Below the pieces are notes generated by a model, which made no database searches, had not been told where the DNA came from, and saw nothing but the letters and a program-made list of their open reading frames with translations. This document shows positions 38,077 through 50,908 of a stretch of 64,000 bases of DNA, piece by piece (positions within the stretch are counted from its first letter, which is position 1; each line of letters opens with the position of its first letter). Position numbers and translations under genes: made by a program. Source of the stretch: Epiperipatus broadwayi (lineage: Eukaryota > Onychophora > Udeonychophora > Euonychophora > Peripatidae); NCBI GenBank assembly GCA_028023455.1, contig JAQFVV010006220.1:10371916-10435915 (forward strand), written 5' to 3'.

Positions 38077-39253
38077 TACTTTCCTCAATCTATAATCTAG
38101 AAAACTCTAGTTTCCAACTTAATATTTTTAACACTGGACTTTTTGTTTAGAGCATTTCAGAAGTAAAAACAATTAAAATGCCAATGGATTAAGTTTAAAG
38201 TAGCCTATTAAAAATAATCAGTAAGTATTTTTAAAAGTAAATTCAGGACATGGAAGATACTAAAATGAAATACACATATTAGATTAGTATAATATTTTTT
38301 AAAATTAAAAATATATTTAAATAAATCTAGAAAGATATCTGATCCAGTCAACATGTACAATACATCTTTTATGGTTGATATACTACCTGAATGTATACTA
38401 CCTGAAAAAATTGATAAAGTATTCTGCATGGATTGTTGGTAATGGGCTGAAAAAAGGGTTGTTTCAGAAGTGTATGCACATCACAAGCTTTTTTATCATT
38501 TTTTTCATGCAATAGAAGAGCCATAAAAATGTTTTAAGCATAACAAGTCCATCTGAGATCTCTCCAGGTTAATTTACATATATTTAAGATATATTAATCT
38601 ATTTATTAAAGAGTAATGTATATTAGAAAATTGATCAATGAGATATAAAGTATATGTACTTTTTTAATAATACAAATGGTATTTGAAATGAAGTTTGAGT
38701 AACTAACAACTTTTAAGTGTTTTTGATTTACCATCTATAAAATAATCATTTTTTATATTATAAACATTTATGGAATGAATACAAGGTGACATAAAACTCA
38801 GAGGTCATATTATGGTATATACATCACACTAAAACTGTGGCTGGTTTACAATGTTAGAAGCTCAAGTTACCAACTATAATTGACTGCTTAGCATTAGCAT
38901 TTATATTTTGAGTTTTAAATTTAGTCTCACAAAAAATAATTTCCTCTCTCAATTTATTAAATGAATACTGCATAATTATTGGTGTTTAAACACAAATGAA
39001 GTCAACAAATTTACGTATGCTTATGATTCATAATTATTAAAGTAGGAATGCCTTTGTGATTATGCAAGGGTCATAAAATTGAAATTTCCTATTGACTTAC
39101 TTAATCCAAGATAACTGTTGGCTTCATTAGACTAAAGTTGTTATAATATCTTAGTCATAATCTATGATTAATTTTGAAATCAAATAGAAAAGATATGTAT
39201 TCATATGATGTATATGGTCAATGGTTAAAATTATTTTTAAAAATAAAAGCTTG
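38077..39253. other. AT-rich DNA, nothing recognised
   Basis: No gene or structured repeat found. Confidence 0.5.
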
Positions 39254-39368
39254 CATCTTATTTCATTAAAACAGGCAAAACTCCTCTATATGTATTGCCA
39301 CTCATTGCAAGCCAGAGTAATCAATGGATTCCAGAAGGAATCCCCATCTAGTGCCTACTCATCCAATA

Positions 39369-39410
39369 TCCCCAGACTAGTATCTGGCTTGTGACCTTTG
39401 TCAGTGAGGA
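39369..39410 (-). ncRNA. Hammerhead-like motif, core mutated
   Basis: On the minus strand the core reads CUGACAA (usual CUGANGA; the invariant G8 is A), and GAAA reads GAUA. Stem I (UCCUCA with UGGGGA), stem III and the loop are kept. It is predicted to be inactive. Confidence 0.45.
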
Positions 39411-39839
39411 GCCTTGGTTCAGAAAGCACTGCAACTCTACTTAATTACAAAACTATGAGTATTAAATTGAAAACACTTTAATATTTTCAATCCAAGCTCA
39501 TTAGCTTATATAGTCATACGTCTGAACTCAGTTCAATATCTATACATTTTGATTATAAGTAAACATAAGAAATGGTGATCATGTGATGTTTATTGGCTTA
39601 AAACCAATCCTGTATAATAGGATAGTGGTGGCTATGGGTATTAAAGAATCAAAAATACCAAAATGTATAGGTACTGAACTGAGTTCAGATCTATATGACC
39701 ATATAAGCTAATAAGCTTAGATTAAAAATATGAAAGTGTTTTCAAGACTCATAGTTTTATAGTTAATGAGATAAAAGGTGGCTGCTGGAGGATTGCATTA
39801 GATCCTAAGATCTAGGTGCAGTGCTCTCCGATCCAAGGC

Positions 39840-39881
39840 TCCTCACTGACGAAGGCCACAAGCCAGAAATTAGTCTGGGGA
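39840..39881 (+). ncRNA. Hammerhead-ribozyme-like motif, intact core
   Basis: Stem I UCCUCA (39840-39845); CUGACGA (39846-39852); GGC/GCC stem II with loop CACAA; GAAA (39866-39869); U-UA-GU mini stem III (one U-G pair); predicted cleavage base C at 39875; stem I UGGGGA (39876-39881), pairing with UCCUCA over six positions. It has the same A-A mismatch at the base of stem II as the 16.36-kb copy. Confidence 0.5.
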
Positions 39882-40059
39882 TATTGAATCAGTAGGCACT
39901 AAATGGGGATTTTATGCACAAGCCTTCTGGCATCCATTGATTACTCTAGCTTGCAGTGAGTGGCAATACGTATAGAGAGTTTTGCCTGTTTTAATAACAA
40001 TTATAAGCAAGCATAAGATTTTGGTGATCATGTGATGTTTATTGACATCTTATTTCATT

Positions 40060-41114
40060 CTTTATATTATATGTGTTTAAAGTTTTTAAAACAATGGGAT
40101 ATAAATATAAACTATTTAATATTTATAGCCGATTCTTAAAACAAATTCGTAATTCAGTTTTTTTTTTTTTGTGACTTGACATGCTTCTGACATCACTCAA
40201 ACTACATAATTATCAAATCGACAAAATATACATAATTCAATGCTCTTTAATTTGATTTTAAATTACTTCAGTAATTTAATGCTTATAAAAAAGATAGAAA
40301 AAGTATATGACCCTGAAAATTTTTTACAATGTGTCATATAATCACGGTGAGAACACTAATTCTAAAGAATAAAAAATTATATCGAAAATATTTTTTATTT
40401 TATAATTTAAAAAGTAATTGGCTCTGTTTGTATCTTTATTAAAACTGTCAAAATGTAATTAAAAAAAATCGAAAAAGAAGAGGCCTTCTTAAGTTTTAAC
40501 TTAATCATGGTTGTTTCGTCTGGCCATCACCTATAGTAAAATAGATTATATCATTTCCTCATTACTTCTAATCAGTAAATGCCTATTAATTAGTATTGCT
40601 GTCAACTGTTAGAAGGAACCAGGAAAAAATTAAAATGTTCAAACAGTAAATGACGATATCTTAAACCAATGTAATAGAAGATGTTATAGTGTATGATTAT
40701 CTCGAATAGAATCCTAAAAATTGAAAACTTAACTCTTTTGGTACAGAAAAAGAGAATATTAGATATCTTAACAATTTGATACGTATATAAAATATTATTT
40801 TAAATTTTTCAATTTTACACTCCTTGCTTCACTGCAATTAAAAACATATAATAATTACTTGACGTTTTTTTGTTTTTTTTTTAAAAAAATTAAATAACGT
40901 GTTAACAGATTATGCAAACTGTCACTAAACATTAAAAGAAAAAACCTTTTAAAAAAAACCTTAAAGTTGGTTTAATTATAGATAGTAAGTATCGTGACTT
41001 ACAATCAGCCTACAGCATAAAAATAAATAAATATTTGTTAATTTATAGAATAACTGCATATAGATAATTTAATATTTCGATTAATAAACTATAGATTAGT
41101 ATGTGTCTGGATTT
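40060..41114. other. AT-rich DNA, nothing recognised
   Basis: No gene, RNA or repeat identified. Confidence 0.5.
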
Positions 41115-41202
41115 TATGCCCGTCTATATATATATATATATTTGCTATAAGCCGAGATATTTTGAATCCCTACGAAAAGCGGACATATATATATATGTAT
41201 TT
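41115..41202. repeat. GC-richer island enclosed by TA tracts
   Basis: CCCGTC, then (TA)n, then TTGCTATAAGCCGAGATATT ... CCCTACGAAAAGCGGAC, then (AT)n. GTC next to the left TA tract and GAC next to the right one are complementary. This resembles a small element inserted in a TA microsatellite, like 34152-34255, but the arms are short. Confidence 0.35.
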
Positions 41203-43663
41203 TAAATTCATTATTCGAAGTGTAATAAAAAACAATTTGGTATTATTAATAGTTAATAACACTGATTCATCGAAACAATTTAATATTTAGAGCTACAGCA
41301 TAAACTATTCTTTACATTTTTAAGGCAACTGAATGAGATAAGTAAAATTTTTGGCAAATTTATATTTATGCGTAATCACAATGTTTTTAAAATTAATTTG
41401 TTCATTTTAATTCAATATCTGTTTTATTATAAGTAACCTGTTTTACAATTCAACTATAAAATTAAAATTATATCTGATAACTGAAATATTAATTAATTTA
41501 CTTAATATTGTTATGTTTTTACAATATTACTACAATACAATGCGACAGTTGTTGGATAGAACAAGGGTGAAAAGCAGCAACAGGCGAATGTTGATGTATA
41601 AAAAATTTGAAATAAAATCGCTGTCATTGGAGTACATTAAAAATGAAATAGTCTTTTATTTACAGATGTTTAGAATTAATAACAACAAATTGAAAAGAAT
41701 TTCAACAGTAATAATCAAATTACCTTTGATTCTGCTAGTTTCTTGTCTTGAGAGACCTAGAATTTATAAACATAGTTATGTATCTTCTCTTTTGCATTAA
41801 ATAAAATGGATATCTGGAAATCCACAAAGAAATTTTTAAAATTCACTTAGAAATTCTAATAATAATTTTAATGGTGGATATATTATTTCTAATAACTTCT
41901 CATATATGCACACATATTTTGATGCTGTTGTCAACTTTTGCTGTATTAGTAGGTAAATTTTGTTTTTCCAAAAGATTATTAATTTATCTTTTTATAATTG
42001 GAATACACTTTTTTTCCTTCTGCTCTTCAGATGATGAGGCAGATAACATGGGGATAATTAGTTAAAGTTGGTACAGTAGCTCAATTTATTAAAAACAATA
42101 TTTTTTAAATATATACTTTTTTAAACTAGTATCATAAATGTGACAGCAAATAAGATTTGATAGTTAATAAGGTTTAAATAATCTTCAAACTCTTTTATAT
42201 AGATAGTAGTCTATTTCTGCTGCCAAAATCTTTTTTTTTTTAAAAAAAAATTTGACTGATAATCTGATATCTAGTGTGATGGCAATATAATGCTAATTCA
42301 TTTTTGTTTTGTAATTATATCCGAATAAGATTTTGTGAGTTATATTTTTGCCCTGTTGTTTAGACAGTGATAGAATGACATAATTGAAAACTAAAAATTT
42401 CTGGATCACTGTTCAACCTGCCATTTCTGGGGCTCAAACATCACATAACCTCCAGAGCAATGAACTATTTGAATTTTTTTCACATAGTTTAATTGTTGGA
42501 AAGAGTGAAAGTTTGACTTAAAGTTTATTTTATATATTTTCAAATTGCTACTTACTAATTACAAGATTTATCTTGTGTAAGAAATAATATGCATCATGTG
42601 ATTATTTACTTTCTCTTTTCTTGAAATTAATTTGGAGGTTTTTTTTTTTAAAAAAGTTTGTCTTTGATGTGGATTTTGAAACTATCATAAATTGCAAATT
42701 TTAACAGATCTAATAATAAAAATCACATTATCTGAACTTTATCAAGTAGTTATGGATAAAATTGCATCTGAAAATTATAATTTCCTGATCCTTTATTTTA
42801 ATATTACTGCTTACTGAAATTTTAAATATTTTTTAGCAGTATTATTTGGATTTAAGTTTACTCAATGTCTTTGCAGCAAGTAGATAAGAGGTTGTCTCTT
42901 ACCTATGCTGCTTTTTTAAGACTTTGTGTTTGTTTCACAGGTAACACTGCTAAATTTATTCTATTGTTAGAAAATAGTGATTTTATTTATACTTGAATTT
43001 TAGCTAGCATTATGCAAATGATTTATTTCTTATATTGTTGTGTTTGGAAGTTTATAAAGGTTTAAAATAATTATTGGTTAATCTTGCTTTGTATGTATAA
43101 CATAAACATGTTCATTTATTAGTTATTAAGATATGAACTAATTTAGTTTTACACTTCTATTTATACTAATCTAGATTTCATTTTGCTTAGTATCTTTATA
43201 GTGAATATGCTATCTTATTCAGACTTTGTTTGCTTCGTGTATATGTATACACACACACACATAGAATACTTCCACTGCTTTAAAATATACAATATTCCAG
43301 ATTAAGATTCATGCCACTTTACAATATATACATGAAATACTCTCCAACCCAGCACAAAATCATATTCTTATTTGTGTGAATCGATGTTGACAATATTTAA
43401 ATTAAAACAGCTTAGTCATGTCAACTATTAATATAAATCAGTTTGAAATGTTTTTAGATACATTGCAAAATTGATTTAAATATTCATTCTTTCTAGCTAA
43501 AGTGTTTTAGACAAATTTCTATACTAATAAATGAGATACTAGAAAAGTCAGCTTCTTTTTTTTTCTTATCTATTGTCTTATTCTGGGATGGAAAGTATTT
43601 TAAATATTTATTGTATAGTAGCATGAGTTTAATCTCAAGTATTATATATATATTTATTTATAC

Positions 43664-43664
<1 letters not shown>
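41203..43664. other. AT-rich DNA, no gene recognised
   Basis: The 95-codon frame at 41513-41800 is basic and has no recognisable domain; it is more balanced in composition than other chance frames, but nothing supports calling it a gene. A short (AC)n run lies at about 43247-43262. Confidence 0.45.

Positions 43665-43700
<36 letters not shown>
43665..43700. repeat. (TA)n microsatellite, 36 bp
   Basis: Uninterrupted alternating TA. Confidence 0.9.
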
Positions 43701-43702
<2 letters not shown>

Positions 43703-44754
43703 TAAAATAAATTCTGTAAGAATTATATATATATTATAACAGGATGGGGGATCATGGTGATGAAGATGGGGTGATGACAAATCAAAATTTATAACATTTA
43801 AAGATATAAGATATAATATTAAAGTAATAGATATTAAATATCTCAAAAATATTTAATCAATTTTATATATTATAAGAGCATGAGATCATGAAAGAGATCT
43901 CTGAAATATCAGCCCAATTAACTTCTTAGATCAACTAAACATATAATTATAAATTGATTATACATCCACCAGCATTAAAAAAGTAAAAATTATCCATTAT
44001 CATTGATGCTAATATTATCATCAAAATAGATTAACAGTCATCTTGTGACTGGATTTGAAATGAGTGTACTGTAAACCAGGTTAACTATTGAGTCTTTGCC
44101 AGCTTGGGCAATTATTTAAACAACTTGGATTCACCAACTATATACAAATCCATAAGAATATATAATAATCAAAATCAATAATGCTGGGATATTAAAACAT
44201 GCTGATCATCATCAATGTCCTTGGCTACTTAGTACATTAATGTACTAGTCAACTACAAATGTGAATTTTAATAAGAGTAAACTAAAATAAAATATAGTAC
44301 ATGGGCTTTAAAGAATATAATTTTATGTGCCAACCAGGATGATGATTGATCATCACCAGATTCCAAAAAGCACTAATATACATCTTTCACAAAAAATCTA
44401 GCTCAGAGAACATAAGCTCTATGACTGTTACTATGACCAAGAGATGTTGCAATACAATTTTTAACAATTGAATACAAATTTATTAACCACAATAAAAATG
44501 ATATTAATGTCTTTAGAATATGGCTATACATATAAATTAAAACTTCTGATTTTGATTAATATACAGAAAAAATTATCACATTTATGATTTACAAAATTAT
44601 TAGACACAATTCAAATTATTATATTATGATTTACATTATTAATATACAAAATTTAATTTACTACATGGTGATTTACATATAACACACATATATACATTTT
44701 TTAATATACAATGAATATATTTCAACTGATATTCAATAATGACAAAAAATGATT
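43701..44754. other. AT-rich DNA, nothing recognised
   Basis: No gene or clear repeat; words such as TTTAATTTACTACAT at about 44650 recur near 45115 as part of the following duplication. Confidence 0.4.
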
Positions 44755-45130
44755 AAATTTTACATGTGTCTATTTGACACTCCTTGATATATGCAGTACA
44801 ATTGCTTTATATTTCAATCATATAAAATATAATAAATTATTAAAATTTATCTACATATATTGTTTAATGTAAAAACAAAATCCAATTTATTATAGTGTGG
44901 TTTTCAATACCCCTTAATGGTTCATTTACTATATGTATATAGTCTGTGAACATATAAGATATTAATTTATTAACATAACAAATCTGAACTCTATCAAAAT
45001 AAATGTCATTAATTTTTACTTAAATGTGTCTATCTGACACCCATTTTATATATACGCACACAGAGTGCAGTACATTTGATGACTATATTTCAATCATAAA
45101 ATAATGATTACAAATTTAATTTACTACATT
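44755..45130 (+). repeat. Imperfect direct duplication, spacing about 260 bp
   Basis: ATGTGTCTATTTGACACTCC at about 44764 recurs as ATGTGTCTATCTGACACCCA at about 45025. Both are followed by a GCAGTACA word and TATATTTCAATCATA. The copies are diverged and the sequence is AT-rich. Confidence 0.5.
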
Positions 45131-45769
45131 TTGATGATACAAATATCTATTAACATATATGTGTGTGCATATAGAAATGTGTGTGCACATAGAAATGTAT
45201 ATGCATACTATTATTTATACCATATATTCAATTTGACACAATTATAAAAGTTATTAAAATATATTTTTAATATAAATGCAGGCATATAATGTGTATAAAT
45301 AAAATTATAGATAATATAAATTAATTATAAACACTTTCATAACAAGTTTTATTTTCCATAAAAAAAAATAAAATCAATTTTTTTTTTCAGATAATTTGTT
45401 TTGATTGATTAATTATCAATGGGATTTTAAATTAAAAATTTTTTTTTTTAGTTTAAAAGATTTTTTTGAAATCTGTTTTTTTTCTTTTAAAACATAAATT
45501 TTAGATAATTTTTTCTATATATAACTATGATCATCACAGATTACTCTTAACTATAATGTTTTTTTAGAATTCAAAATATAAATTTCAAAATGTCTTTTTG
45601 TTTTCTCAATCTCATTTAAAAATGGATTATTTAAAACAACTCATATTATAGATGCATGATATTGTTTATCTGTGGTTCCCTACAGGTATAGACAAAAAGC
45701 AGCACACACTTACCAAGTCAGCAAGATTTCTCCTAGTGAGCTTAGTTTTTGGTCCACCAGCAAAGTATA

Positions 45770-46564
45770 GTCCAGGATTGTCATAATCAGGAAGATATAA
45801 TCAAGTATGTTGGTATTCAGTCAGTTCCCTACTGCCTAAGATTTGATATGCTTCAGGCTAGCAAACTGATTTGTCCACATTTAAGACTTTAGAGACAGAA
45901 AAGTGGTCTTTCTTCTAACTTCCAAACTCCAGTATAGTGAATCAGACTAGCAGCTGACTCCTGTCTTGACTTCAGCTCCATCTTCATGAGAGCTATCTAT
46001 ATAGCTCTGGAAACTATCTCTGCTAACCAAATCTTTCTTCCAGATATTTACTGCAAAACTACACCAAACTTAATATATTAGCCAACTGCTTCTCAAAAAT
46101 TAAAAACCAGACTTTGCAGCTGGCCAATTTAGCCTACTGCTTCTCAAGAATATTAAAGACAACTGAACTGATATTTTTATCAGCCTTTTTTATAAGAGTC
46201 ATCTGAGGTGATAAAAACAATTGAAAATATTTTTTTCTGTCTAATTCTTATCTTGATTAAAAACAATTTTAATCAAAAGCTACCTTTAGATTTCTACTAA
46301 AGTGTCAGCTACATGTTTTTATTTATATAGAGAATTGTGTACAAGCATTAATAAAAAAATAAACCATGCTTGTTTGTAAATTCAAAATCAGAATACAATA
46401 TTAATTTATTTAGACCTTTTTAAATGTTTTAATTTATAATAAAATTTTATTTTAAATCCAGAGTTATTTAATCCTTTGTAGTTATTATTCCCAGTGAATG
46501 TAGAAAAATATCAACAAAAATTTACGTCTGTGTTTTTTTTACTTTTCCTTTACTTTATATATAT
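45770..46564 (+). repeat. Segmental duplicate copy A, left of the gypsy insertion
   Basis: The right half (46195-46564) matches about 57690-58009 closely: ATAAGAGTCATCTGAGGTGA, TTTAGACCTTTTTAAATGTT, TTCCCAGTGAAT and CTTTTCCTTTACTTTATATA are shared. The left half is more diverged but recognisable (GTCCAGGATTG, ACTCCAGTATAGTGAA). Copy A continues after the retrotransposon at 54928. No gene is recognised in it. Confidence 0.75.
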
Positions 46565-48473
46565 TGTGCCGGACAAAAGATTTTAGTTTCATATATTCTG
46601 ACAATGAGGGCGCCACTAGTCCGCAAATCGGAACTAGACATTTATTTTAAGGGTGGGCAGGATATACGAACATGAATGTGCCGGCTAAACCCAGGGAGAC
46701 CAAAAGCTAATGAATGTGGTTTAGACAATCGAGAAAACACTGAGACAAACATCAGCCAAAATACTTATAAGAACTTTCTAAATTTATTAAACATAATAAC
46801 AAAATAAACATGAAACTTGATCTACATTTACTTAGCAGATCTTAACATTGAGTGTATGCGAGCAGTACTATGTTAAATACCTAGGCAGACAAGTTCATTT
46901 CTTATCTATAACACAATAATGGCTTATATCTTCTTGCTAGCGGTTCACCCAACCAATTCCCTTTTCCCTATAGAGATTTAGTAAGATGGATGTTTGTGGA
47001 GAATAACAGGACAGTGCAGACGAGCTTTTCTTAGTCCAGAAAAGAAATGTCGGAACCAAGAATGTCATAATTCTGCAAAACGCTCATGGACAAGTACATT
47101 GAAATGAGCCAAGGTTAGTCTCACACAAGAAAGAAACATGAACTACATAATCTGAATTATAGCAAATAAATCTCTATCAAAAAATAAATAAATCATATAT
47201 CCTATAAATTGCTAGCCAAAGCCAAGTGTGATTTAGTTTAATGCCGAAGCAAACAAACAAACAAAAATAAAAAAAAACTACTAAGGTCGGTCTGAGCATT
47301 TAACAAGGGTTAATCATAAAACTGAGAAATTATTAAGCATATAAAATACCACCGCCCTACACTCTCGAACAAGTAACATTTTAAGATTGAAAATCTTGCT
47401 ACTAAGATTGTAATGTAAAATAAACAAAAAATACATTAATATTTAAATTGATAAATTACACATCATAAATATAATTTCTTTTTAAGATTAAGCTGAGATT
47501 TGTGAGAGATTTAATTAGAGGTTTAGCCCTGATTTTGATATGGAAAGGTAAGTTACCTCGAGATAATATTAATTTCTGTTGTTCACACAAAGTTCGGTTT
47601 ATAGAGTCCTCTACAATGGCTGTCATTTACTACAGGTTCAGAAGTCTGAAGGCATTATCAGGATCCATTCTGGACTTGACAGTAAGGTCATGATTGAAGT
47701 CACAATTTAGAGCTCTGGAGGTTCATCTTTGGAAAGGTTCACCCCATCATGTTGTGGAGATTCTTTGTGGTGTATATTACAAGCATGGCATCTGAATGAC
47801 TGCTATTATCATGGCAAATAAAGTTATTGTCAGTCAACAGAAATTCAACTTGGTGATTCCCGTGGCACCAATATCAAAAAAAAAATTTAGTCACTTTCAC
47901 AATGCAACAGTTCAATAACAGCTAAAATCTGGATCGATCCTCAATAACAAGAAGCTGAACAAGCTGAGCAATAAAATAAAAAAAAACCTCAATGACCATA
48001 ATAGTCTCTTTGAATCCTCCTCCAATAAAAAAAATACCCAACTACTTATGTCCTTTGTTATCTCCCGCACAATCTTTTTTTGCAACTTCCGACCAAGGTG
48101 AATCTCTATCTCCCGCTCAATTTTAATTAGAAAAACAATATCTTACAGGGCTTTATCTTACAAAAATGATTATTATTTTTTTAGATAAAAAAAAAATACA
48201 AAACTAAGTCTCAGCTTTAAAATACATCAACATTAATTTTTTTTTAGTTTAAATAAAATACATATAAGAGCACTAATTAAACTTTGTTTGCTTTTAATTA
48301 TTTTAAAAGAAAACAAGTGTCATAAAAATATTTTATACTAAAATCAACTTAGAATTAAAAATATAAGATTTCAAGATAAATAAGTATGTGTGTTATTGCA
48401 CATATAAAACTTGGTTTTTCTTTTTTCTAATTTACATGATAGAACCCTTCAATCATATAAAGTATCCAGTTCA
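46565..48473 (-). repeat. Gypsy-1 3' LTR (1909 bp)
   Basis: Nearly identical along its length to 53050-54927, starting TGTGCCGGACAAAAG. It carries a 36-bp segment at 47054-47089 that the other LTR lacks, bounded by GGA on both sides, so a deletion in the other copy via a short repeat is likely. A plus-strand frame at 47502-47693 is cut short relative to the other LTR. Confidence 0.92.
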
Positions 48474-48484
48474 ACTGCCCCTTC
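48474..48484 (-). promoter_or_regulatory. Candidate polypurine tract
   Basis: On the minus strand GAAGGGGCAGT lies directly against the 3' LTR, the position where plus-strand DNA synthesis is primed. A longer purine run GGGGGAGGGGA lies about 90 bp upstream (48573-48583), which could be the original tract or a second one. Confidence 0.5.
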
Positions 48485-48633
48485 ATGCCAACAAAAAAAA
48501 AATAAAAGAATCTATTTGCTATTTCTTTTCTTTTTTTTCAAACTTTAAACACCAACATTTAAAACTTTTAAATCCCCTCCCCCTGACTGAACATTTGCCC
48601 TGAGATCAATTCCTTAAGTGTACCTCCTATTTT

Positions 48634-49059
48634 TTAGGTGGCTGGCCTAAGGCTTCGTGCATTATAAGATCCATAAACCTCATGCTCATCTTCCAATACA
48701 AAGGCATTAGGACCATTTTTCTTTTGTATAGTAAAGGGTCCCTCATATACGAAAAATTTCTTATATTGATGCTGGGTTGGATTGCTGACATGAGGTTTTC
48801 GTACAAAAACCAAGCCCCCTACCTCAAATCTACATGGTTGTGGATTTCCCTGCTTTATGCGTACTTCAGCCATATGTTTCAACCTTATTCGAGCCTTTCT
48901 TCTATCCATTTCTCTATCAATTTTGTCCCAATCTACAGGCAAGGAAGCCTTTATCAGCATTGGATAATTCTGTCCAAAATGTAATCTGATGGGGGCAAAC
49001 CCTATAGATTTATTCTGTGTCCAATTTATGTAGTTAGTGATGTTTCCCATCTGATTCAC
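48634..49059 (-). pseudogene. Gypsy-1 integrase C-terminal part
   Basis: This 141-residue frame starts at MNQMGNITNYIN, continues through a long basic region (REMDRRKARIRLKHMAEVRI) and ends with KKFFVYEGPFTIQKK...NAFVLED, a GPY/F-like C-terminal module of gypsy integrases that binds DNA or chromatin. It is out of frame with the catalytic core; the shift lies in the A-run at about 49070-49080. The stop near 48634 is probably the natural end of pol, about 160 bp before the LTR. Confidence 0.8.
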
Positions 49060-49650
49060 CCATCCACAGTGATTTTTGCTGACATAAAGCCGAAATAAAC
49101 ATTTAACTCCCTCATGACTCTCTCACAGGGATTCGATTGAGGATTATGAATAGATGTTAATACATGCTGAATGCCCTGTTGCTGAATCCACTTTTTCCAG
49201 TGGTGAAATTTAAAGGGTGTTCCATGATCTGTAAGTATCATTTGGGGCCTACCAATCTTAGGAAACTGATGCTCCTGTGAGATCCGGATAGTACTTTGTG
49301 TATCTGCCTTTCTTAAAGGATATGCAATTACAAACTTAGAAAACATGTCATACATTATGATTAAATATCGGTATCATTTATAGGCAGGTAAAGTCCCATA
49401 AAAATCTATGGCCAACATCTCATTAGGGTTGTGTGCTAAAATAGGCTGCAAGATCCCAGTAAATCTCTTATTTACATATTTAGTTTGTGAACACACATGA
49501 CATTTTCCCAAAACTGATACAACATTTGAATATAAACTTGGCCAGTAAAATACTTCCCTGAGCACATGTTCTACTTTACATGGTCCATAGTGTCCATAAA
49601 GGCAATGTATATACTCTATATGTTTGTTCCTGAGTGTTTGGGGTATAAGA
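49056..49650 (-). pseudogene. Gypsy-1 integrase zinc finger and catalytic core
   Basis: Reading from 49650: IEYIHCLYGHYG and then KCHVCSQTK form the HHCC zinc finger, with LREVFYWPSL between. The core follows with LAIDFYGTLPAY (first Asp), an in-frame TGA at about 49374, then MYDMFSKFVIAYPLRKA, MILTDHGTPF (second Asp) and NPQSNPCERVMREL (Glu), so all three D-D-E residues survive. The frame differs from the upstream RT-RNase H frame; the shift is near 49655. The enzyme would have joined element DNA to the host chromosome. With the stop and flanking frameshifts it is not made intact. Confidence 0.88.
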
Positions 49651-50908
49651 ATTCTCCTGAATCTTCTTCTGTGATGACTCTGTATTGCAATACACCATCT
49701 TTTATTCTATAGGCTTCATATTTTTCAAATGTTGCTGTGTCACTGGGGTCTGAAGTTCCTATTCCTTTCTTATATGTCATGATTTGTGCATACTCTGGGC
49801 TGGTCTCCTGTATTTCAGATAGCCTTAGTAATTGTTGCTCTATGGACTCATCTATGGTCAATGTGAATGCTGCAATACTTAGACTGTTGGGCTCAAAATG
49901 ATGTGGGGTCAGATCTACGAAATGGCGACTCAAAATATCCGCCACAATATTTTCCTTTCCTTTACAATATAGAGCCTTATATTGGAATTTCTGTAGTGTA
50001 AGACTCCAACGTACCAATTGATCATTCGATAAATAACTGCTACTGCTATTAAGAAATTCCAAGCTCTTATGATCCATAATTACAACAATCTCTGACCCAA
50101 GCAGGAAATGTTTGAATTTACTGAAAGCCCAAACAATGGCCAAAGCTTCCTTTTCTGTCATCGTGTAATTATTTTCCGCCCCTTTTAGCTTGTGGCTACA
50201 AAAATACAACACTCTGTGACATTTTTGTTTGTCAATTTGAAATATCACAACTCCAAGCCCTTGCCCATTGCTGTTGGTCTGAACATAAAAAGTTTGTGAA
50301 AAGTCAGAGTAGGCTAGAACCACTTGTTTCAAGAACTTGTTTTTAATGTGTTGAAATTCCTGCTCCTGTTTGTACTCCCATATCCATTTTTGGTCTTTTG
50401 TCAATAATTGAACCAAACTTGCAGCATCTAATGTAAAATTTTCATAGAATTTATGATAAAAATTGCATAATCCCAGAAAAGACCATACCTGACGCCTATT
50501 AGTGGGTGTGGGAAAATGTATTGCTGTTAGTTTCTCTGGATGAGGTTTGATACCCTCTTTCCCAATTAAAAAGCCTAAAAATGTAACCTCCTCCTGGACC
50601 AGGCAACTTTTTTGTAAATTGATGGTAATGTTTTTCTGGTAACACTTCATTAAGAACATTTTCAAGTGTTCCATATGTTCTTCCATATTTTTAGATGCGA
50701 TGACTATGTCATCCATATATATCACAATAAGACTCTTGATTTTGTCTGATAACACTTGATCCAAACACTTTAGAAGTCCTGAATTACTATTGATTAATCC
50801 AAAAGGCATACGCTTAAATGCATACGTATGCCCTTCATAGTGGAAGGCAGTATATTTGTGGTCAAATGGATGTAGAGGGATCTGCCAATAACTGGATGTC
50901 AAGTCCAA
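49616..50908 (-). pseudogene. Gypsy-1 reverse transcriptase and RNase H
   Basis: A 430-residue open frame. It opens with DLTSSYWQIPLHP (RT domain with first catalytic Asp), then FKRMPFGLINS, YMDDIVIAS (the paired catalytic Asp residues), FLGFLIGKEGIKPHPEK and FLGLCNFYHKF. RNase H follows with FYVQTNSNGQGLGVVIF, where the first catalytic Asp (usually TDAS) is Asn; TEKEALAIVWA (Glu) and MDHKSLEFL (Asp) are kept. Then come KGKENIVADILSRH and a linker. The N-terminal RT segment is in another frame at 50899-51801. The frame is long and well kept, suggesting a fairly recent death, but the RNase H substitution would be inactivating. Confidence 0.9.

Larger units (their letters stand above)
39254..40059. 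mobile_element. Inverted-dimer retroelement (Penelope/retrozyme-like), locus 2
   Basis: A second insertion of the 16.25-kb family, flanked by a 14-bp direct repeat CATCTTATTTCATT at 39254-39267 and 40046-40059. The minus-strand part (39268 to about 39549) is shorter than at locus 1, and the plus-strand part runs from about 39550 to 40045. Both ends coincide with those of locus 1: ACAGGCAAAACTC on the left and GATGTTTATTG on the right. The two loci thus represent one mobile unit with a defined inverted structure rather than random rearrangement. It encodes no protein and must rely on another element for mobility. Confidence 0.7.

Noticed and set aside
41513-41800. 95-codon basic frame as a gene or exon
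   Set aside because: No domain, homologous copy or convincing splice signals; length is within chance for scattered frames.
48388-48984. Plus-strand frames over the gypsy-1 LTR end and integrase
   Set aside because: They are antisense to the integrase coding region and show no protein features of their own.
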